Below are positions 54,273 through 63,907 of a stretch of 64,000 bases of DNA, piece by piece. Each line of letters opens with the position of its first letter. Position 1 is the stretch's first letter. The notes under the pieces were generated by a model. It had not been told where the DNA came from and searched no databases. It was given only the letters and a program-made list of their open reading frames with translations. Made by a program: the position numbers and the translations under genes. This DNA comes from Methanobacteriota archaeon (lineage in GTDB: Archaea > Halobacteriota > Methanosarcinia > Methanosarcinales > Methanosarcinaceae): the NCBI GenBank assembly GCA_023399215.1, contig JAEWQJ010000033.1, positions 176,255 through 240,254 on the forward strand. Reading direction: 5' to 3'.

Positions 54273-54543
54273 TCAACCAAGAAAAATATTCTCGATTACA
54301 TATTTTCGATTTGTAAAATTATCTATTTGCCGATGGCATAAAACCTCTTCGAATTTGATATATTTGATATATCTGACTGTTCCTTCGACCCTATAAGTAT
54401 CCATACCCGGCTCTCCGTCTATTTCAAAGTGGTCAATCCATCCGGAAGGCCTGCATTGTTGGGTTGTCAGGAGTTGTTACCATCCTGCTGTCACCAAAAT
54501 ATTCAATCCGTTTTTCTTTTCGCCGGTTAACTTGATCGGTCAT
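54273..54543 (-). pseudogene. Small decayed gene of unknown family
   Basis: ATG 54541-54543, with GAGGTGAAA just upstream, starts MTDQVNRRKEKRIEYFGDSR and runs to a stop after 36 codons. A second frame continues without a gap: IDHFEIDGEPGMDTYRVEGT and on to TGA 54273-54275. The total is 271 bases, so a single-base indel separates the two halves. The amino-acid character on both sides looks genuine. The family is not recognised. Confidence 0.55.
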
Positions 54544-55672
54544 GGTTTCACCTCATGAACGGTATACCGTTGTTGAACAGGCACAATCAAAAACGTCGGT
54601 GTCGTGATCGATCATCGCAAGGATTTGAGTTTTCTTTCAGGATAGAAGACTCGGAAGTCCCGACGAGTGGAGTTTCCCATCCCGCGATAGTATCATGACT
54701 TCAATTGCTATATCGCTTCAATCGGCATGGGATTCCGGATCCCGGAGGCAATTCTGACGAAGATAAAACGATGAGTGAGAAAGGATAGTATAGAGTTCCA
54801 TCGGCGGATCTTCAAGTGCGTAAGTCTTAAGATAAAGAGCTCAAAACACTTATTGAAGTGTTAAAAACCACCCTGTCCCGGGACAGTTTCACGTTTCAGG
54901 CATCTGAAATCCGTTTCTTTTGGAGAAACGTATTCCATTATCCTCAGGCAAAATCCGTAGGATCTACTGTACATTTCGCATTCTCCACATCTTACTGGTA
55001 TCTGTTCCGTTGCTTTTCCTCCCGTATATTACATTTTAATTATATTTTGACTTTAAAGTATATAATTTTCTAAAGTTATATACTTTATCCATAATATTAG
55101 AGTTGTTTTAATTCATCTATGACTATTTTCGATCCAGTTCGTCTATGACTATTTTTCATCCCTTTCATAACGGATTTCAGGATTACTTAAAGGAAAGATG
55201 CGGAGTCGAATGCAACTTAAACTACACGGATTGAGAGCATTATACTGAAGGTATTTTCTTAGACTATATCATAACTTAGACTATATCATAACTTAGACTA
55301 TTTCTTAACTTAGACTATTTCTTAACTTATACTGTCTCTTAACTATATATTTAATGTAAAAAGTATATAATTTTCACATTCGATGTGCTTAATGGTGACA
55401 AACAAGGAGATATACCCGTCATCTTACCTGCAAAAAAGGACTCCTGGATTATAAGAAGCAAATTTGATATGTATCAAAAGTTTATTTGAATCATTCCAGA
55501 AATTCGTACATTGGTACGACAAAAGACCTCATGGACTTTTAAGTGTTGTTATTTCGAACCGGTTTTATGAGAAGAGCCCAGTTTTATGAACTCATTCCCA
55601 TATAGCGTGGTTCTCAAAACGATTTAAGTCATACTTTTAAAGCAGTTCTTCAGTTACTTTTAAGCTGACTTT
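54544..55672. other. 1.1-kb spacer without a recognised gene
   Basis: The left part (54560-54800) is GC-richer than the rest and has fragmentary open frames in several phases, which suggests a decayed gene or insertion, but no family was recognised. The right part is AT-rich and includes the 17-bp tandem repeat at 55258-55342. The 71-residue frame at 54858-55073 is not called. Confidence 0.45.
55258..55342. repeat. 17-bp tandem repeat, five copies
   Basis: Units at 55258, 55275, 55292, 55309 and 55326. Copies 1 and 2 are CTTAGACTATATCATAA, copies 3 and 4 CTTAGACTATTTCTTAA, and copy 5 diverges. The pairs of identical neighbours suggest successive duplications. It lies about 330 bases from the hemD stop. 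Confidence 0.9.
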
Positions 55673-56464
55673 TCATAGCTCTTTTTTCATAGCCTTTATC
55701 AGGGCTTCGAAGGTAAACTCTTCAGGGATTACGTCCGCATTGACACCATATTTTTTCAGGGTATTTCCTGTAGGCGTTCCTATAGCTCCTACCACGGCCC
55801 TGTTGAGAGATTCTTTTATGGTCTCCTCTGCTCCCAGCCCTTTTGCATGTTTCATAAAGCCTTTAACCATCATCGAACTTGTAAAAGCAAAAGCATCCAC
55901 TTCCCCTGCAAGCGTGCGCTCTATCAACTCTTTCTGGATCGTTCCTTCAGGAATACTGAGAGTGTACACATGGGTTTCATAAACCGTAGCTCCGCACTTT
56001 TCAAGCCCTTCAATTAAGACTTTAGCCCCAAAAGCACTCCTGGCAAGGTCCACCGTCTTTCCTGCAACCTCGTGACAGAGAGCTTCTACAATTCCTTTGG
56101 AACTGTAATCTCCCGGCAAAAATGGGTTGTCAATTCCTATTTTTATGAGTTCTTTTTCCGTATTAGGTCCGATGGCAATTACCCTGATTTTTTTAAGCGC
56201 TGTAATGAAATCTTTCTTTTCAGTTTCAGAAAGCTTGTCCAGAGTAAAACTTATTCCATTTGCACTGGTAAAGACTACATAATCCGAAGATCCTTCAAGG
56301 ACTCTTTGTATGAAGGGCTCAAACCCTTCATCTTTTATGCCTTCAAGCTGGATCATGGGGGCATATAAGGGATCAAAACCGTAATCTTGAGCAAGAACCT
56401 CTGATTTTTCCCTGTAGCTTTCCGGCCTCATAATTGCGAGAACAGGTCTTTTTTCTTCTGCCAT
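55673..56464 (-). CDS. hemD: Uroporphyrinogen-III synthase
   Basis: A 263-residue HemD-fold protein. Two Rossmann-like halves are apparent: RPVLAIMRPESYREKSEVL, then DYVVFTSANGISFTLDKL in the first, and VDAFAFTSSMMVKGFMKHA and AVVGAIGTPTGNTLKKYGV in the second. It closes hydroxymethylbilane to uroporphyrinogen III, the precursor of haem, siroheme, F430 and corrinoids. It follows cobA by 41 bases on the same strand, with AGGAGAAAGG before the ATG. Confidence 0.92.
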   Translation of the reverse strand: MAEEKRPVLAIMRPESYREKSEVLAQDYGFDPLYAPMIQLEGIKDEGFEPFIQRVLEGSSDYVVFTSANGISFTLDKLSETEKKDFITALKKIRVIAIGPNTEKELIKIGIDNPFLPGDYSSKGIVEALCHEVAGKTVDLARSAFGAKVLIEGLEKCGATVYETHVYTLSIPEGTIQKELIERTLAGEVDAFAFTSSMMVKGFMKHAKGLGAEETIKESLNRAVVGAIGTPTGNTLKKYGVNADVIPEEFTFEALIKAMKKEL

Positions 56465-56505
56465 AATTCCTTTCTCCTGTTATACCCCGTTATTTCCGTG
56501 CCGGG

Positions 56506-57273
56506 TTAAAAGTCAGCTCCTGTCCGCTGCTCTCCGAGAATATCGTGCAGGCGTACAACATCCCCTACAACCGTAATAGCTGGAGCCTTTACTTTTCTTT
56601 CTTCTGCCAGGCTGGCGATGTCTGCAAGGGTCCCTACAGTTACTCTCTGGTCGGCTCTGGTTCCTCTCTCAATGACTGCAACAGGAGTCTCCGGGGATTT
56701 GCCGTGCTTCATTAGCTCTTCTGCATTCCGGCCGAGCATCTTCACGCCCATAAGGATTACAATTGTTCCACCGAATTTTGCCAGGGTTTCCCACTCAAGT
56801 CCGCTTTCTTCTTTTGTAGGGTCTTCATGCCCTGTTATAAAAGTGACCATTGAAGTGCTTTCCCTATGGGTTACAGGAATTCCGGCATAAGCAGGCACTG
56901 CTATTGCAGAAGTAATCCCAGGCACAACTTCAAACTCAATCCCTTCGGCCACAAGTACCTCGGCTTCTTCTCCGCCTCTTCCGAAGACATAGGGATCTCC
57001 TCCTTTAAGCCTGACTACCATCTTTCCTTCTTTTGCTTTCTGCACAAGCACTTCATTAATCTCAGCCTGGGTCATGGTATGGTTGCCGGCATATTTTCCA
57101 ACATTAATTTTTTCCGCACTTACCGGCATTGAGTCCAGAATAGCTTTTCCAGGAAGCTGGTCATAAACAATTACTTCAGCACTGTCAATTAGCCGGCGGG
57201 CTTTCAGGGTAAGGAGCTCAGGGTCGCCTGGACCAGAACCCACAAGATAGACTTTTCCGTAATTTCCTGACAT
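56506..57273 (-). CDS. cobA: Uroporphyrinogen-III C-methyltransferase
   Basis: A 255-residue SUMT of the CobA/CysG C-terminal type. It starts with VYLVGSGPGDPELLTLKARR, has VRLKGGDPYVFGRGGEEAEV (the SAM and substrate loops) and VPGITSAIAVPAYAGIPVTH. It methylates uroporphyrinogen III to precorrin-2 with two SAM. There is no fused siroheme synthase domain. Upstream of hemD in a probable two-gene operon; together they feed both siroheme/haem (with the AhbC-like enzyme) and corrinoid synthesis. Confidence 0.96.
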   Translation of the reverse strand: MSGNYGKVYLVGSGPGDPELLTLKARRLIDSAEVIVYDQLPGKAILDSMPVSAEKINVGKYAGNHTMTQAEINEVLVQKAKEGKMVVRLKGGDPYVFGRGGEEAEVLVAEGIEFEVVPGITSAIAVPAYAGIPVTHRESTSMVTFITGHEDPTKEESGLEWETLAKFGGTIVILMGVKMLGRNAEELMKHGKSPETPVAVIERGTRADQRVTVGTLADIASLAEERKVKAPAITVVGDVVRLHDILGEQRTGADF

Positions 57274-57724
57274 GTGACGACGGTTCCTTTATTATTTTTG
57301 GATAGAAATGTGTAATCTGGAGAAGGTTAACGAGTTTTTAGAATATATAATATCCTGAAAATCAAGCTAAAAATAATACAATTGCATCGCACTTGTTTGT
57401 ATTGTTATACCTGTTTATCTTTTTGTTTGAACTTTAATATCTCCAGAATCCCTGTATCCTTTATTACAACATGAAAATTTTCAGCCTTTTTGTTGCCATT
57501 TGCTGGAATCTGAAATTTAGAGACATTATCAAGAGCATTTTTCCGAAACATTGTTTCACAAGTTATATGGAGTCTTATTCTTAATTATATATTTATATAT
57601 TTATTATGTGACCTTTATTATATGACCTTAATCATTTTTTTAGATTCTGCTTTAATGCGTAAAATGTACACTTTAATTCCAAAATATAGGCCATAGTTTC
57701 TAAAAGAATCAAGGAGTGGAAAAC
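57274..57724. promoter_or_regulatory. Divergent spacer between cobA and the GH13 gene
   Basis: A 450-bp AT-rich region. TATATATTTATATATT at about 57585-57601 is a candidate TATA stretch; AAGGAG at 57711-57716 is the ribosome site of the glycosidase. No riboswitch (for example cobalamin) fold was recognised before cobA. Confidence 0.45.
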
Positions 57725-59596
57725 TTGCCAAATGAACTTGAACTTCTGCCGCTCCATAAGCTTGGGGCCTGGAAAGATGAACAGACTTCCGGGAAAATAA
57801 ATTTTGGGCTTTTTTTACCAGGTGTTTCGGAAGAGGGAGAATATGAACTCTTTGTGAGGGTTATTCATGAAAAGGACCAGTTCCTTCAGGATATACCTCC
57901 AATGGACTTTGAAATGGAATCAATAGACTCAGATTACGGGGATTACTGGTCTGCAACGATAAATATTGAAGCTAAAGAGAAGCTAAAGTCATTTTCTGCA
58001 TGGGGAACCCCTGGAAAATATGTCTATCGATATTGCCTTAAAACTCCAAAAAATCCAGAGCTTATTGACTGGATTATCGACCCCTTTGCCAGGGAATTCG
58101 GGGTTGGGAAATTATCTGCTTTCACTCTCGGGTACGAACACTATACGTGGGACAAAACTGAACTGGAATGGAAAACCCCTTTCATAAATGACATTGTCCT
58201 CTATGAACTCATGATCAACGAGTTTGCGAATGATATCAAAGGGACTATTGACCATCTGGATTACCTCGCAGACCTCGGAATTAATTGTATAGAACTTATG
58301 CCTCTTTCAAACGTTGAGAAAAGGGTGGACTGGGGATTTGCACCGATCGGGTATTTCGGGGTAGACGAACGTTTCGGAAATCGGAAAGATATGCAAGAAT
58401 TGATCGATAAAGCTCACCAGAAAGGCATTGCGGTCATAGTAGATTCGGTTTATGCACATACAAGCCATCTTTTTCCGTATTACTATGTTTACAACGAACT
58501 CGGATACCCTCAGAATGAAAATCCCTTCATGGGCCCCTTCGCTGAAAACGCTTTTGGAATAAGTACAAACTTTAATAAGAAATTTACAAGGGATTTCTTT
58601 TTGACAGTCAACAATCACTGGCTTGACTGTTATCATGTAGATGGTTTTAGATACGACTACGTGCCCGGGTACTGGCTGGAGGATTCGGAAAATGGCTACA
58701 CCAAACTTGTAAGGGATACATACCAGCTGGTTAAGGCAAAAAAAGGCTCTTCCGACCACTGGCAGCGATTTTTTGAAGGAGAGTCTGTAAACCTAATCCA
58801 GTGTGCTGAGCAGCTTCAAAAACCCGTAGAAATCCTGAATAAAACCTACAGTAACTGTACCTGGCAAAATAGAACCCTGGATGCAGCCAGAGGGATATAT
58901 GGAAATTGCACTCAATTGACCGAGCTTGGTTTCCTCTTCGGGCTCTCAGGTTATCCGACAGAAGCTCAGAACAATGGAGATAAGATTACAAAAACTGCTC
59001 TTCAGTATCTGGAAAATCACGATCATTCCCGGTTTATCTGTAATTTTGGAACAATAGCCAGTGATAATGAGCTTTTGAAGGAAGGCAATCGTGCCCTCTG
59101 GTATAAGGTACAGCCTTATCTGATAGGCATGTTTGCAGCAAAGGGCATTCCAATGTTATGGCAGGGGCAGGAGTTTGGGGAAAACTACTGGCTTCCTCAA
59201 GAAGGGTGGGGAAGAGTGCTTTTGTACAGACCTGTGCGCTGGGAATATTTTTATACTTCTGAAGGTCGGTCCCTGGTCAATCTTGTCAGGAAACTGGTTA
59301 AGCTTCGCAGGAATAACCTTCAGTTTACAAAAGGAGAGCATTACTTATACAATGATTATACCTTATATCAGTCCCGAAATATCATGATGTTTTCCCGGAC
59401 TTACGAAGGGGCTTTCAGCCTGGTTGCATTGAACTTCGGAGCCCAGGATCAAGTGGTTTATTTCAAGTTTCCATCTGATGGTGATTACCGGGAAGAACTT
59501 CATGGTCAGGATAATTTAAAGGGGGTTTCTGCGGGAAAGAACATCCAGCTTAACATCCCCAGCAACTATGGAAAAATCTGGACATTGGCAGTTTAA
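57725..59596 (+). CDS. GH13 alpha-amylase-family glycosidase or branching-type enzyme
   Basis: A 623-residue protein. An N-terminal beta-domain (about 15-140; VYRYCLKTPKNPELIDWIID) is followed by a GH13 barrel: LYELMINEFANDIKGTIDHL, GFAPIGYFGVDERFG, DGFRYD (nucleophile D311), a candidate acid/base E362 in QCAEQL, and ENHDHSRF (D433). A C-terminal beta domain follows. Similar in layout to branching enzyme and maltooligosyltrehalose hydrolase; acts on an alpha-glucan, probably cytosolic since no signal peptide is seen. The start is TTG 57725, eight bases after AGGAG; the GTG at 57716 lies inside the ribosome site. Confidence 0.88.
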   Translation: MPNELELLPLHKLGAWKDEQTSGKINFGLFLPGVSEEGEYELFVRVIHEKDQFLQDIPPMDFEMESIDSDYGDYWSATINIEAKEKLKSFSAWGTPGKYVYRYCLKTPKNPELIDWIIDPFAREFGVGKLSAFTLGYEHYTWDKTELEWKTPFINDIVLYELMINEFANDIKGTIDHLDYLADLGINCIELMPLSNVEKRVDWGFAPIGYFGVDERFGNRKDMQELIDKAHQKGIAVIVDSVYAHTSHLFPYYYVYNELGYPQNENPFMGPFAENAFGISTNFNKKFTRDFFLTVNNHWLDCYHVDGFRYDYVPGYWLEDSENGYTKLVRDTYQLVKAKKGSSDHWQRFFEGESVNLIQCAEQLQKPVEILNKTYSNCTWQNRTLDAARGIYGNCTQLTELGFLFGLSGYPTEAQNNGDKITKTALQYLENHDHSRFICNFGTIASDNELLKEGNRALWYKVQPYLIGMFAAKGIPMLWQGQEFGENYWLPQEGWGRVLLYRPVRWEYFYTSEGRSLVNLVRKLVKLRRNNLQFTKGEHYLYNDYTLYQSRNIMMFSRTYEGAFSLVALNFGAQDQVVYFKFPSDGDYREELHGQDNLKGVSAGKNIQLNIPSNYGKIWTLAV

Positions 59597-59705
59597 TACA
59601 TATGCGGACACAAACATCTTTCTGAAGGTGGATGCTCAAGTTAAATAGTTTGAATTCACAATGAGTTTCTCGGATACATCAAGTGGTAATTAATAAATAC
59701 CTCCT

Positions 59706-59749
59706 GAGTACTAGTGAGTTCAACATTTGAGTACTAGTGAGTTCAACAT
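59706..59749. repeat. 21-bp tandem duplication of the RNase Z start region
   Basis: GAGTACTAGTGAGTTCAACA plus T occurs at 59706-59726 and 59729-59749, the second copy running into the start codon (ATG 59748). The first copy ends in ATT instead of ATG, so only the second can start the gene. It duplicates the GTGAG ribosome-site region. Confidence 0.85.
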
Positions 59750-60671
59750 GCTTCGTATAACTTTTCTTGGTACTGGAGGTTCTCTTCCAACCCGCAACAG
59801 AAACCCATCGGCAGTAATGGTTAATCGGGAAGGTGAACTTATCCTGTTCGACTGTGGAGAAGGAACCCAGCAGCAGATGATGAGGGCAAAGACAGGGATG
59901 ATGAACCTGTCCTCTATTTTTGTCAGTCATTTCCATGCGGACCATTTTCTGGGAATTCCTGGCCTGATCCAGACCATGTCTTTCATGGGAAGGAAAGAAC
60001 CCCTTCTGATTTATGGCCCTGAGGGAACCAGGGAATTTACTGAGCTTTTTAAAGCTCTTGGCTACTTTAACCTTAAGTACGAAGTTCAGGGCATCCAGTT
60101 GAAACCCGGAGATGTTGTTGAAAGAGAAGAATATGTGATCCGAGCTTTAAAAACTGAACACAGCATCTCAAGCCTCGGTTATGCCCTTATAGAAAATCCC
60201 CGCCCAGGGCGTTTCAACAGGGGAAAGGCAATTGAACTGGGGATTCCCCCAGGTCCTCTTTTCTCAAAATTACAAAAAGGAAACCCGGTCGAAATCAGTG
60301 GAAAGCTCGTAAAACCGGAAGATGTAATGGGAGTCTTAAGGCCAGGGCGGACTGTTGTATACAGTGGAGATACAAGGCCCTGTGAGTCCATTCTCGAGGT
60401 CAGCCGAGATGCAGATGTACTGATACATGACGGCAGTTTTGCGGACGAGATGGCAGATTGGGCTGAAGAGTCAAAACATTCGACAGCAGGGGAAGTGGCA
60501 GCCCTCGCAAAGGAGGCAGGGGTCAGGAGGTTGATCCTTACCCATATAAGCTCCCGGTATACTGATGATGTTGAACCTCTCCTGAACGATTCAAAAAAAG
60601 TGTTTGAAAATGTAATTATAGCCGAAGACCTGATGGAAATTGAAATTCCTTATAGGCCAAATAAGGTTTAA
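59748..60671 (+). CDS. rnz: Ribonuclease Z (tRNA 3'-processing)
   Basis: A 307-residue metallo-beta-lactamase-fold endonuclease that removes 3' trailers from pre-tRNAs. Zinc ligands are seen in SH61FH63AD65H66, later Asp in YSGDTRP and His in LTHISSRY; the flexible-arm region (ENPRPGRFNRGKAIELGIPP) marks it as RNase Z rather than a generic hydrolase. The frame opens at TTG 59727 in the duplicated leader; ATG 59748 gives the family length and start (MLRITFLGTGG). Confidence 0.97.
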   Translation: MLRITFLGTGGSLPTRNRNPSAVMVNREGELILFDCGEGTQQQMMRAKTGMMNLSSIFVSHFHADHFLGIPGLIQTMSFMGRKEPLLIYGPEGTREFTELFKALGYFNLKYEVQGIQLKPGDVVEREEYVIRALKTEHSISSLGYALIENPRPGRFNRGKAIELGIPPGPLFSKLQKGNPVEISGKLVKPEDVMGVLRPGRTVVYSGDTRPCESILEVSRDADVLIHDGSFADEMADWAEESKHSTAGEVAALAKEAGVRRLILTHISSRYTDDVEPLLNDSKKVFENVIIAEDLMEIEIPYRPNKV

Positions 60672-60922
60672 CTTTTTTATTCAAAAAATTATATTTGTAA
60701 CAAAGGTACGGATTATTCTATGAATTCTATGAGAGTGACATCGGTTAAAGTGACAGAGGTTAGAGTAATATAAAGTAGAATATAATATTCGAAGTGTATT
60801 CCAAAAAATTTTAAACAGTCGTTAGAAAAAAACTAAAAAGTCCCCAGAGTTTCGTACCCGGACGTTTTAGCGAAAATAGGTTATAGCAGATATAATCTGC
60901 ATTGCAAAAGAATCAGAATAGT

Positions 60923-61183
60923 TCAGACGAGAGTCCAATCCAGTTTTTTATTTTCGGCATCGTAAAGTGTGACCTGCATGGTTTTGTCTTCGACTTCATA
61001 GATAGGCTTGATACCTAAATAAAGAGTGTCTCCATGATTAATATTGAGTTCACCATTCACTCTTCCGAAGTATACTCTTCCTTTTGTGGAATTTTCTTCT
61101 ATTGTTATACCTTTCCACATGAGGTTTTGAATTACATTTACAACTTTACACTCAAAACGGTCGACTTCACGTATCTCATTCAT
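60923..61183 (-). CDS. Small conserved-looking protein of unknown function
   Basis: An 86-residue protein, beta-rich (VDRFECKVVNVIQNLMWKGI, GRVYFGRVNGELNI, then TMQVTLYDAENKK), with an SH3- or OB-like hydrophobic pattern. No membrane segment. AGGGATCCCC precedes the ATG. It is convergent with rnz and lies before the hairpin at 61373. I do not recognise the family. Confidence 0.65.
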   Translation of the reverse strand: MNEIREVDRFECKVVNVIQNLMWKGITIEENSTKGRVYFGRVNGELNINHGDTLYLGIKPIYEVEDKTMQVTLYDAENKKLDWTLV

Positions 61184-61372
61184 GGGGATCCCTTTTAATT
61201 CATATTTTATATATGGTTAAGATTTTTAAACTCGTTCCTGTTAGAAAATACGATTTTTATACATAAAATTATTCCTGTTCTTCAGGAGAAGAAGAGAAGT
61301 ATTTAAAGCATTACATTGAAGCAAGTAAAAGGTATCATACTGAAGCAGGTAAAGCATTGATACTGTGAACTA

Positions 61373-61395
61373 CCCCTAAGCTAAAGACTCAGGGG
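61373..61395. mobile_element. Hairpin of IS200/IS605 end type, probable small relic
   Basis: ACTACCCCTAAGCTAAAGAC is followed by TCAGGGGTTTTACG; CCCCTAAG pairs with CTCAGGGG apart from one position. This arrangement is typical of the subterminal hairpin at the ends of IS200/IS605 (TnpB) elements. No transposase or TnpB gene is present, so it is a solo end or a non-autonomous relic. The spacer 61184-61526 holds nothing else recognised. Confidence 0.55.
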
Positions 61396-61526
61396 TTTTA
61401 CGCTTCGTGATATAAAAGCGCTAGATATTAAAAACAATTATTTTTCAAAATTAGCAATCAAAAAGTAGGCACTTGTTTTAAAGTACCTTAAAATTTCATA
61501 TTTTAGCAGTAATGTACTCCTCCAGA

Positions 61527-62645
61527 TCAAACGTAAAGCTCAGAAGGCCCCTGAGGTGCGTCTTTCCTGCCAAGTTTTGCAAGCGCATTTTCAAAATCCT
61601 TATTTGTTACTATTTCACGGTCTTCTATAATTGTCTGGTGAAGAGCAGTTTTTAAAACCTTTTCAACAAGGTCTCTGCCCGAAAGTCCATTTGCTCTCTT
61701 TGCAAGTGCCTGGAAGTTACAATCCTCTACCTGCAAGGGGAAGGTTTTTACATTTGACTCAAATATCTTGACAATTTCTTCTTCTTCAGGAAGGACGAAC
61801 TCAATTTCTTCTTCGAACCTGCTTCTTATAGCTGAGTCCAGGGAATAGATCCTGTTGGTGGAGCAAATAGTACATACTCCATCACGTTCCACTATGCCAT
61901 CCATTTCGGTCAGAAGAGCGTTTACAATTTCGCTTACATCTCCTCTCAACTCCTGGAATTTTCGATCCAGGGCTATGGCATCGAGCTCGTCAATAAAGAT
62001 TATACAGGGAGCCATCTCTTCTGCTCGGTCATAGAGCTGATGGATCTGGCGGGCTCCCTCTCCCACATATTCTCCTATAAGCTGTGTAGCTTTAACAGGA
62101 ATTATGGGAACATCGGTTTTGTTTGCAAGAGCCTTTGCAAGCATGGTTTTTCCAGTACCGGAAGGCCCGAAGAAGAGGATATTTCTTGGCGCCCATTTCC
62201 CAAAGCGTTCGGGCTCTTCAAGGAAGCGTTCGATCAGCCTGCACTTTTGCTTTGCAAGTTCCTGCCCGATTACGTCTTCAAATTTAACGCTACTCTTTAT
62301 TTCTGCCGAGGAAGGAAGCCCATTTTCCTCTTCAGTTACAATAATTGAGGTTGAACTTCCTATTATGGAGTCTGCAGGTTCCACATCTATGATGCGGTAA
62401 GCAAAATCCGGGAACATCCGCCGGTCAAAGAGATAATCTCCCTTACGAGCAACATATCCGTTCCACTGTTCCCGGGCATAGAATTCAAAAACATCCCGAT
62501 TTTCAATAACAGGATACTCATCCATCATGCCGCTTAACGGATACCCTTCAGGCTTCAGGATAAGAAGCTCAGAGGTAGATCTCCCAAACTCGGTATTATT
62601 TTCATGAGTCTTTTTCGCGTTCACTCTTTGTGAGACTGGTCGCAC
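61527..62645 (-). CDS. AAA-family ATPase, MJ1494-like
   Basis: A 372-residue single-AAA protein. An N-terminal domain of about 115 residues (EYPVIENRDVFEFYAREQWN, YVARKGDYLF) precedes KFEDVIGQELAKQKCRLIE, Walker A GPSGTGKTM near 160-168, Walker B CIIFIDELDAIALD, sensor 1 CTICSTNRIYSLD, Arg finger AIRSRFEEEIEF and GLSGRDLVEKVL. It resembles proteasome-regulatory/Cdc48-type AAA proteins and the methanogen protein MJ1494 in size. Likely a cytosolic unfoldase or remodelling enzyme; partner unknown. Start GTG 62645, without a strong ribosome site. Confidence 0.88.
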   Translation of the reverse strand: MRPVSQRVNAKKTHENNTEFGRSTSELLILKPEGYPLSGMMDEYPVIENRDVFEFYAREQWNGYVARKGDYLFDRRMFPDFAYRIIDVEPADSIIGSSTSIIVTEEENGLPSSAEIKSSVKFEDVIGQELAKQKCRLIERFLEEPERFGKWAPRNILFFGPSGTGKTMLAKALANKTDVPIIPVKATQLIGEYVGEGARQIHQLYDRAEEMAPCIIFIDELDAIALDRKFQELRGDVSEIVNALLTEMDGIVERDGVCTICSTNRIYSLDSAIRSRFEEEIEFVLPEEEEIVKIFESNVKTFPLQVEDCNFQALAKRANGLSGRDLVEKVLKTALHQTIIEDREIVTNKDFENALAKLGRKDAPQGPSELYV

Positions 62646-63311
62646 TTTGTAATCAACTCGAATACTTTTCTATGCCTCTATAGTACTATAGTACTCCGAA
62701 GAGCTAATAAAATTAACCCCATAATCCAGGAAAAATATTCAACTGCGAAAGGCTCGCCCTCTTCTTGAAGCTGAGAAAGATCTTCTAAAAACCCTGTCTT
62801 TAAGCCGTTTCTGGGGTAACTATCTGTTAGGTTTCTTTTCAGGATATTCAGGTAATTGTTATATATTCAGATATTCAATGTAACAATGTATAAGTCCTGT
62901 GGAACATCATATAAGTGTAAAATATTTATATGAGTAGCCAAATAGGTTATTTGTTATTTGAAATATGTTTGAATTAACAGTTGTGTAATTAATAACATAT
63001 AACAGGCTTTCTAAAGATTCTAATATTAGAATTTTGAGGTTGTGTTTCTATATAGTACACATGAAGGTCTGATCTAAAAGATAAAGCTAATATATAAGAT
63101 AAATAATATAAAACTTATAATTATTGAATGAAACGTATTTTCAAACTGTTTGAAAATCTATCAATAATGTTGAGTAAATTACCTGACTAATATATTTATG
63201 TATAAAATATTTAGATATTAAGTATTAAATTTATATCAATAAATATTATGTCGGTAATACAGCAGACTAACGACTTAAAAATGTAGTGCCTAAATAAGGC
63301 AGTTTCAGAGT
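62646..63311. other. 0.67-kb AT-rich spacer, possible coding remnant
   Basis: Mostly A/T. A minus-strand frame without a start codon at 62678-62871 reads SYPRNGLKTGFLEDLSQLQE and ends in a hydrophobic FSWIMGLILLAL; it could be the tail of a lost membrane-protein gene, or chance. TATA-like stretches near 63195-63250 may serve the small gene that follows. Confidence 0.4.
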
Positions 63312-63329
63312 ATGATTTTTATGTTTACT

Positions 63330-63509
63330 ATGGAGAACACGGAAGGTTTCGACCAGAAAACTCTTGATAAGATGAATGCTGAAGTCAAGAAAACTATGAG
63401 CAAGCACAATCCTAAATCGAAAAATTACAAGAAATTATTCGAGCAGGTTGAAGACCAAATCTTCGACAAATATTGCTCTGAGGTATTCAGGCCCTCTCTC
63501 AAACTTTAA
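63330..63509 (+). CDS. Small basic protein of unknown function
   Basis: A 59-residue protein, MENTEGFDQKTLDKMNAEVK, continuing KKTMSKHNPKSK... to RPSLKL. Predicted helical, basic and soluble, without a recognised domain. In-frame ATGs at 63312 and 63321 would add six or three hydrophobic residues; none has a strong ribosome site, so the start is uncertain. Coding-like composition against the AT-rich background supports a real gene. The spacer from 63510 to the 5S gene holds a purine-rich GAAAGAAGAGAAAGG tract and nothing else recognised. Confidence 0.6.
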   Translation: MENTEGFDQKTLDKMNAEVKKTMSKHNPKSKNYKKLFEQVEDQIFDKYCSEVFRPSLKL

Positions 63510-63907
63510 TAATTTACCGTTTGGATTTAACTGCTAATTAAATCCGTCAGGTAAATTCTTTTTTTTATTCTGCTTGATGAATCCCTATTAATTCAGTTGA
63601 CATTTTTATAGTCTCTAAGTTAGTAATTCTTTAATAACCATTTCTTTTTTGTAAGTCAAGATTTTCTTTAGGTATCTTCTTTGATGATTACCCATGATTC
63701 TTCAGTCTCAACTTTGGAGATGTTAGAAAGAAGAGAAAGGAAAGTACCGGAAAGAAGAGAAGGAAAACAATTTTGAAAGAGCATATCCAGAACAGCAGAA
63801 CTATTAACGTAAAATTATCACTGGAAAAAAAACATAAACTAACTTTAAAAATAGGTTACAAAAAAATGGTTCAAAAAACAAATTATGAAAAGTAAAGGAT
63901 TATAAGG

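Noticed and set aside
56866..57132. 88-residue plus-strand frame within cobA
   Set aside because: Antisense to well-conserved SUMT motifs.
57274..57724. Cobalamin riboswitch before cobA
   Set aside because: No B12-box-like sequence or matching fold was seen; such riboswitches are also rare in archaea.
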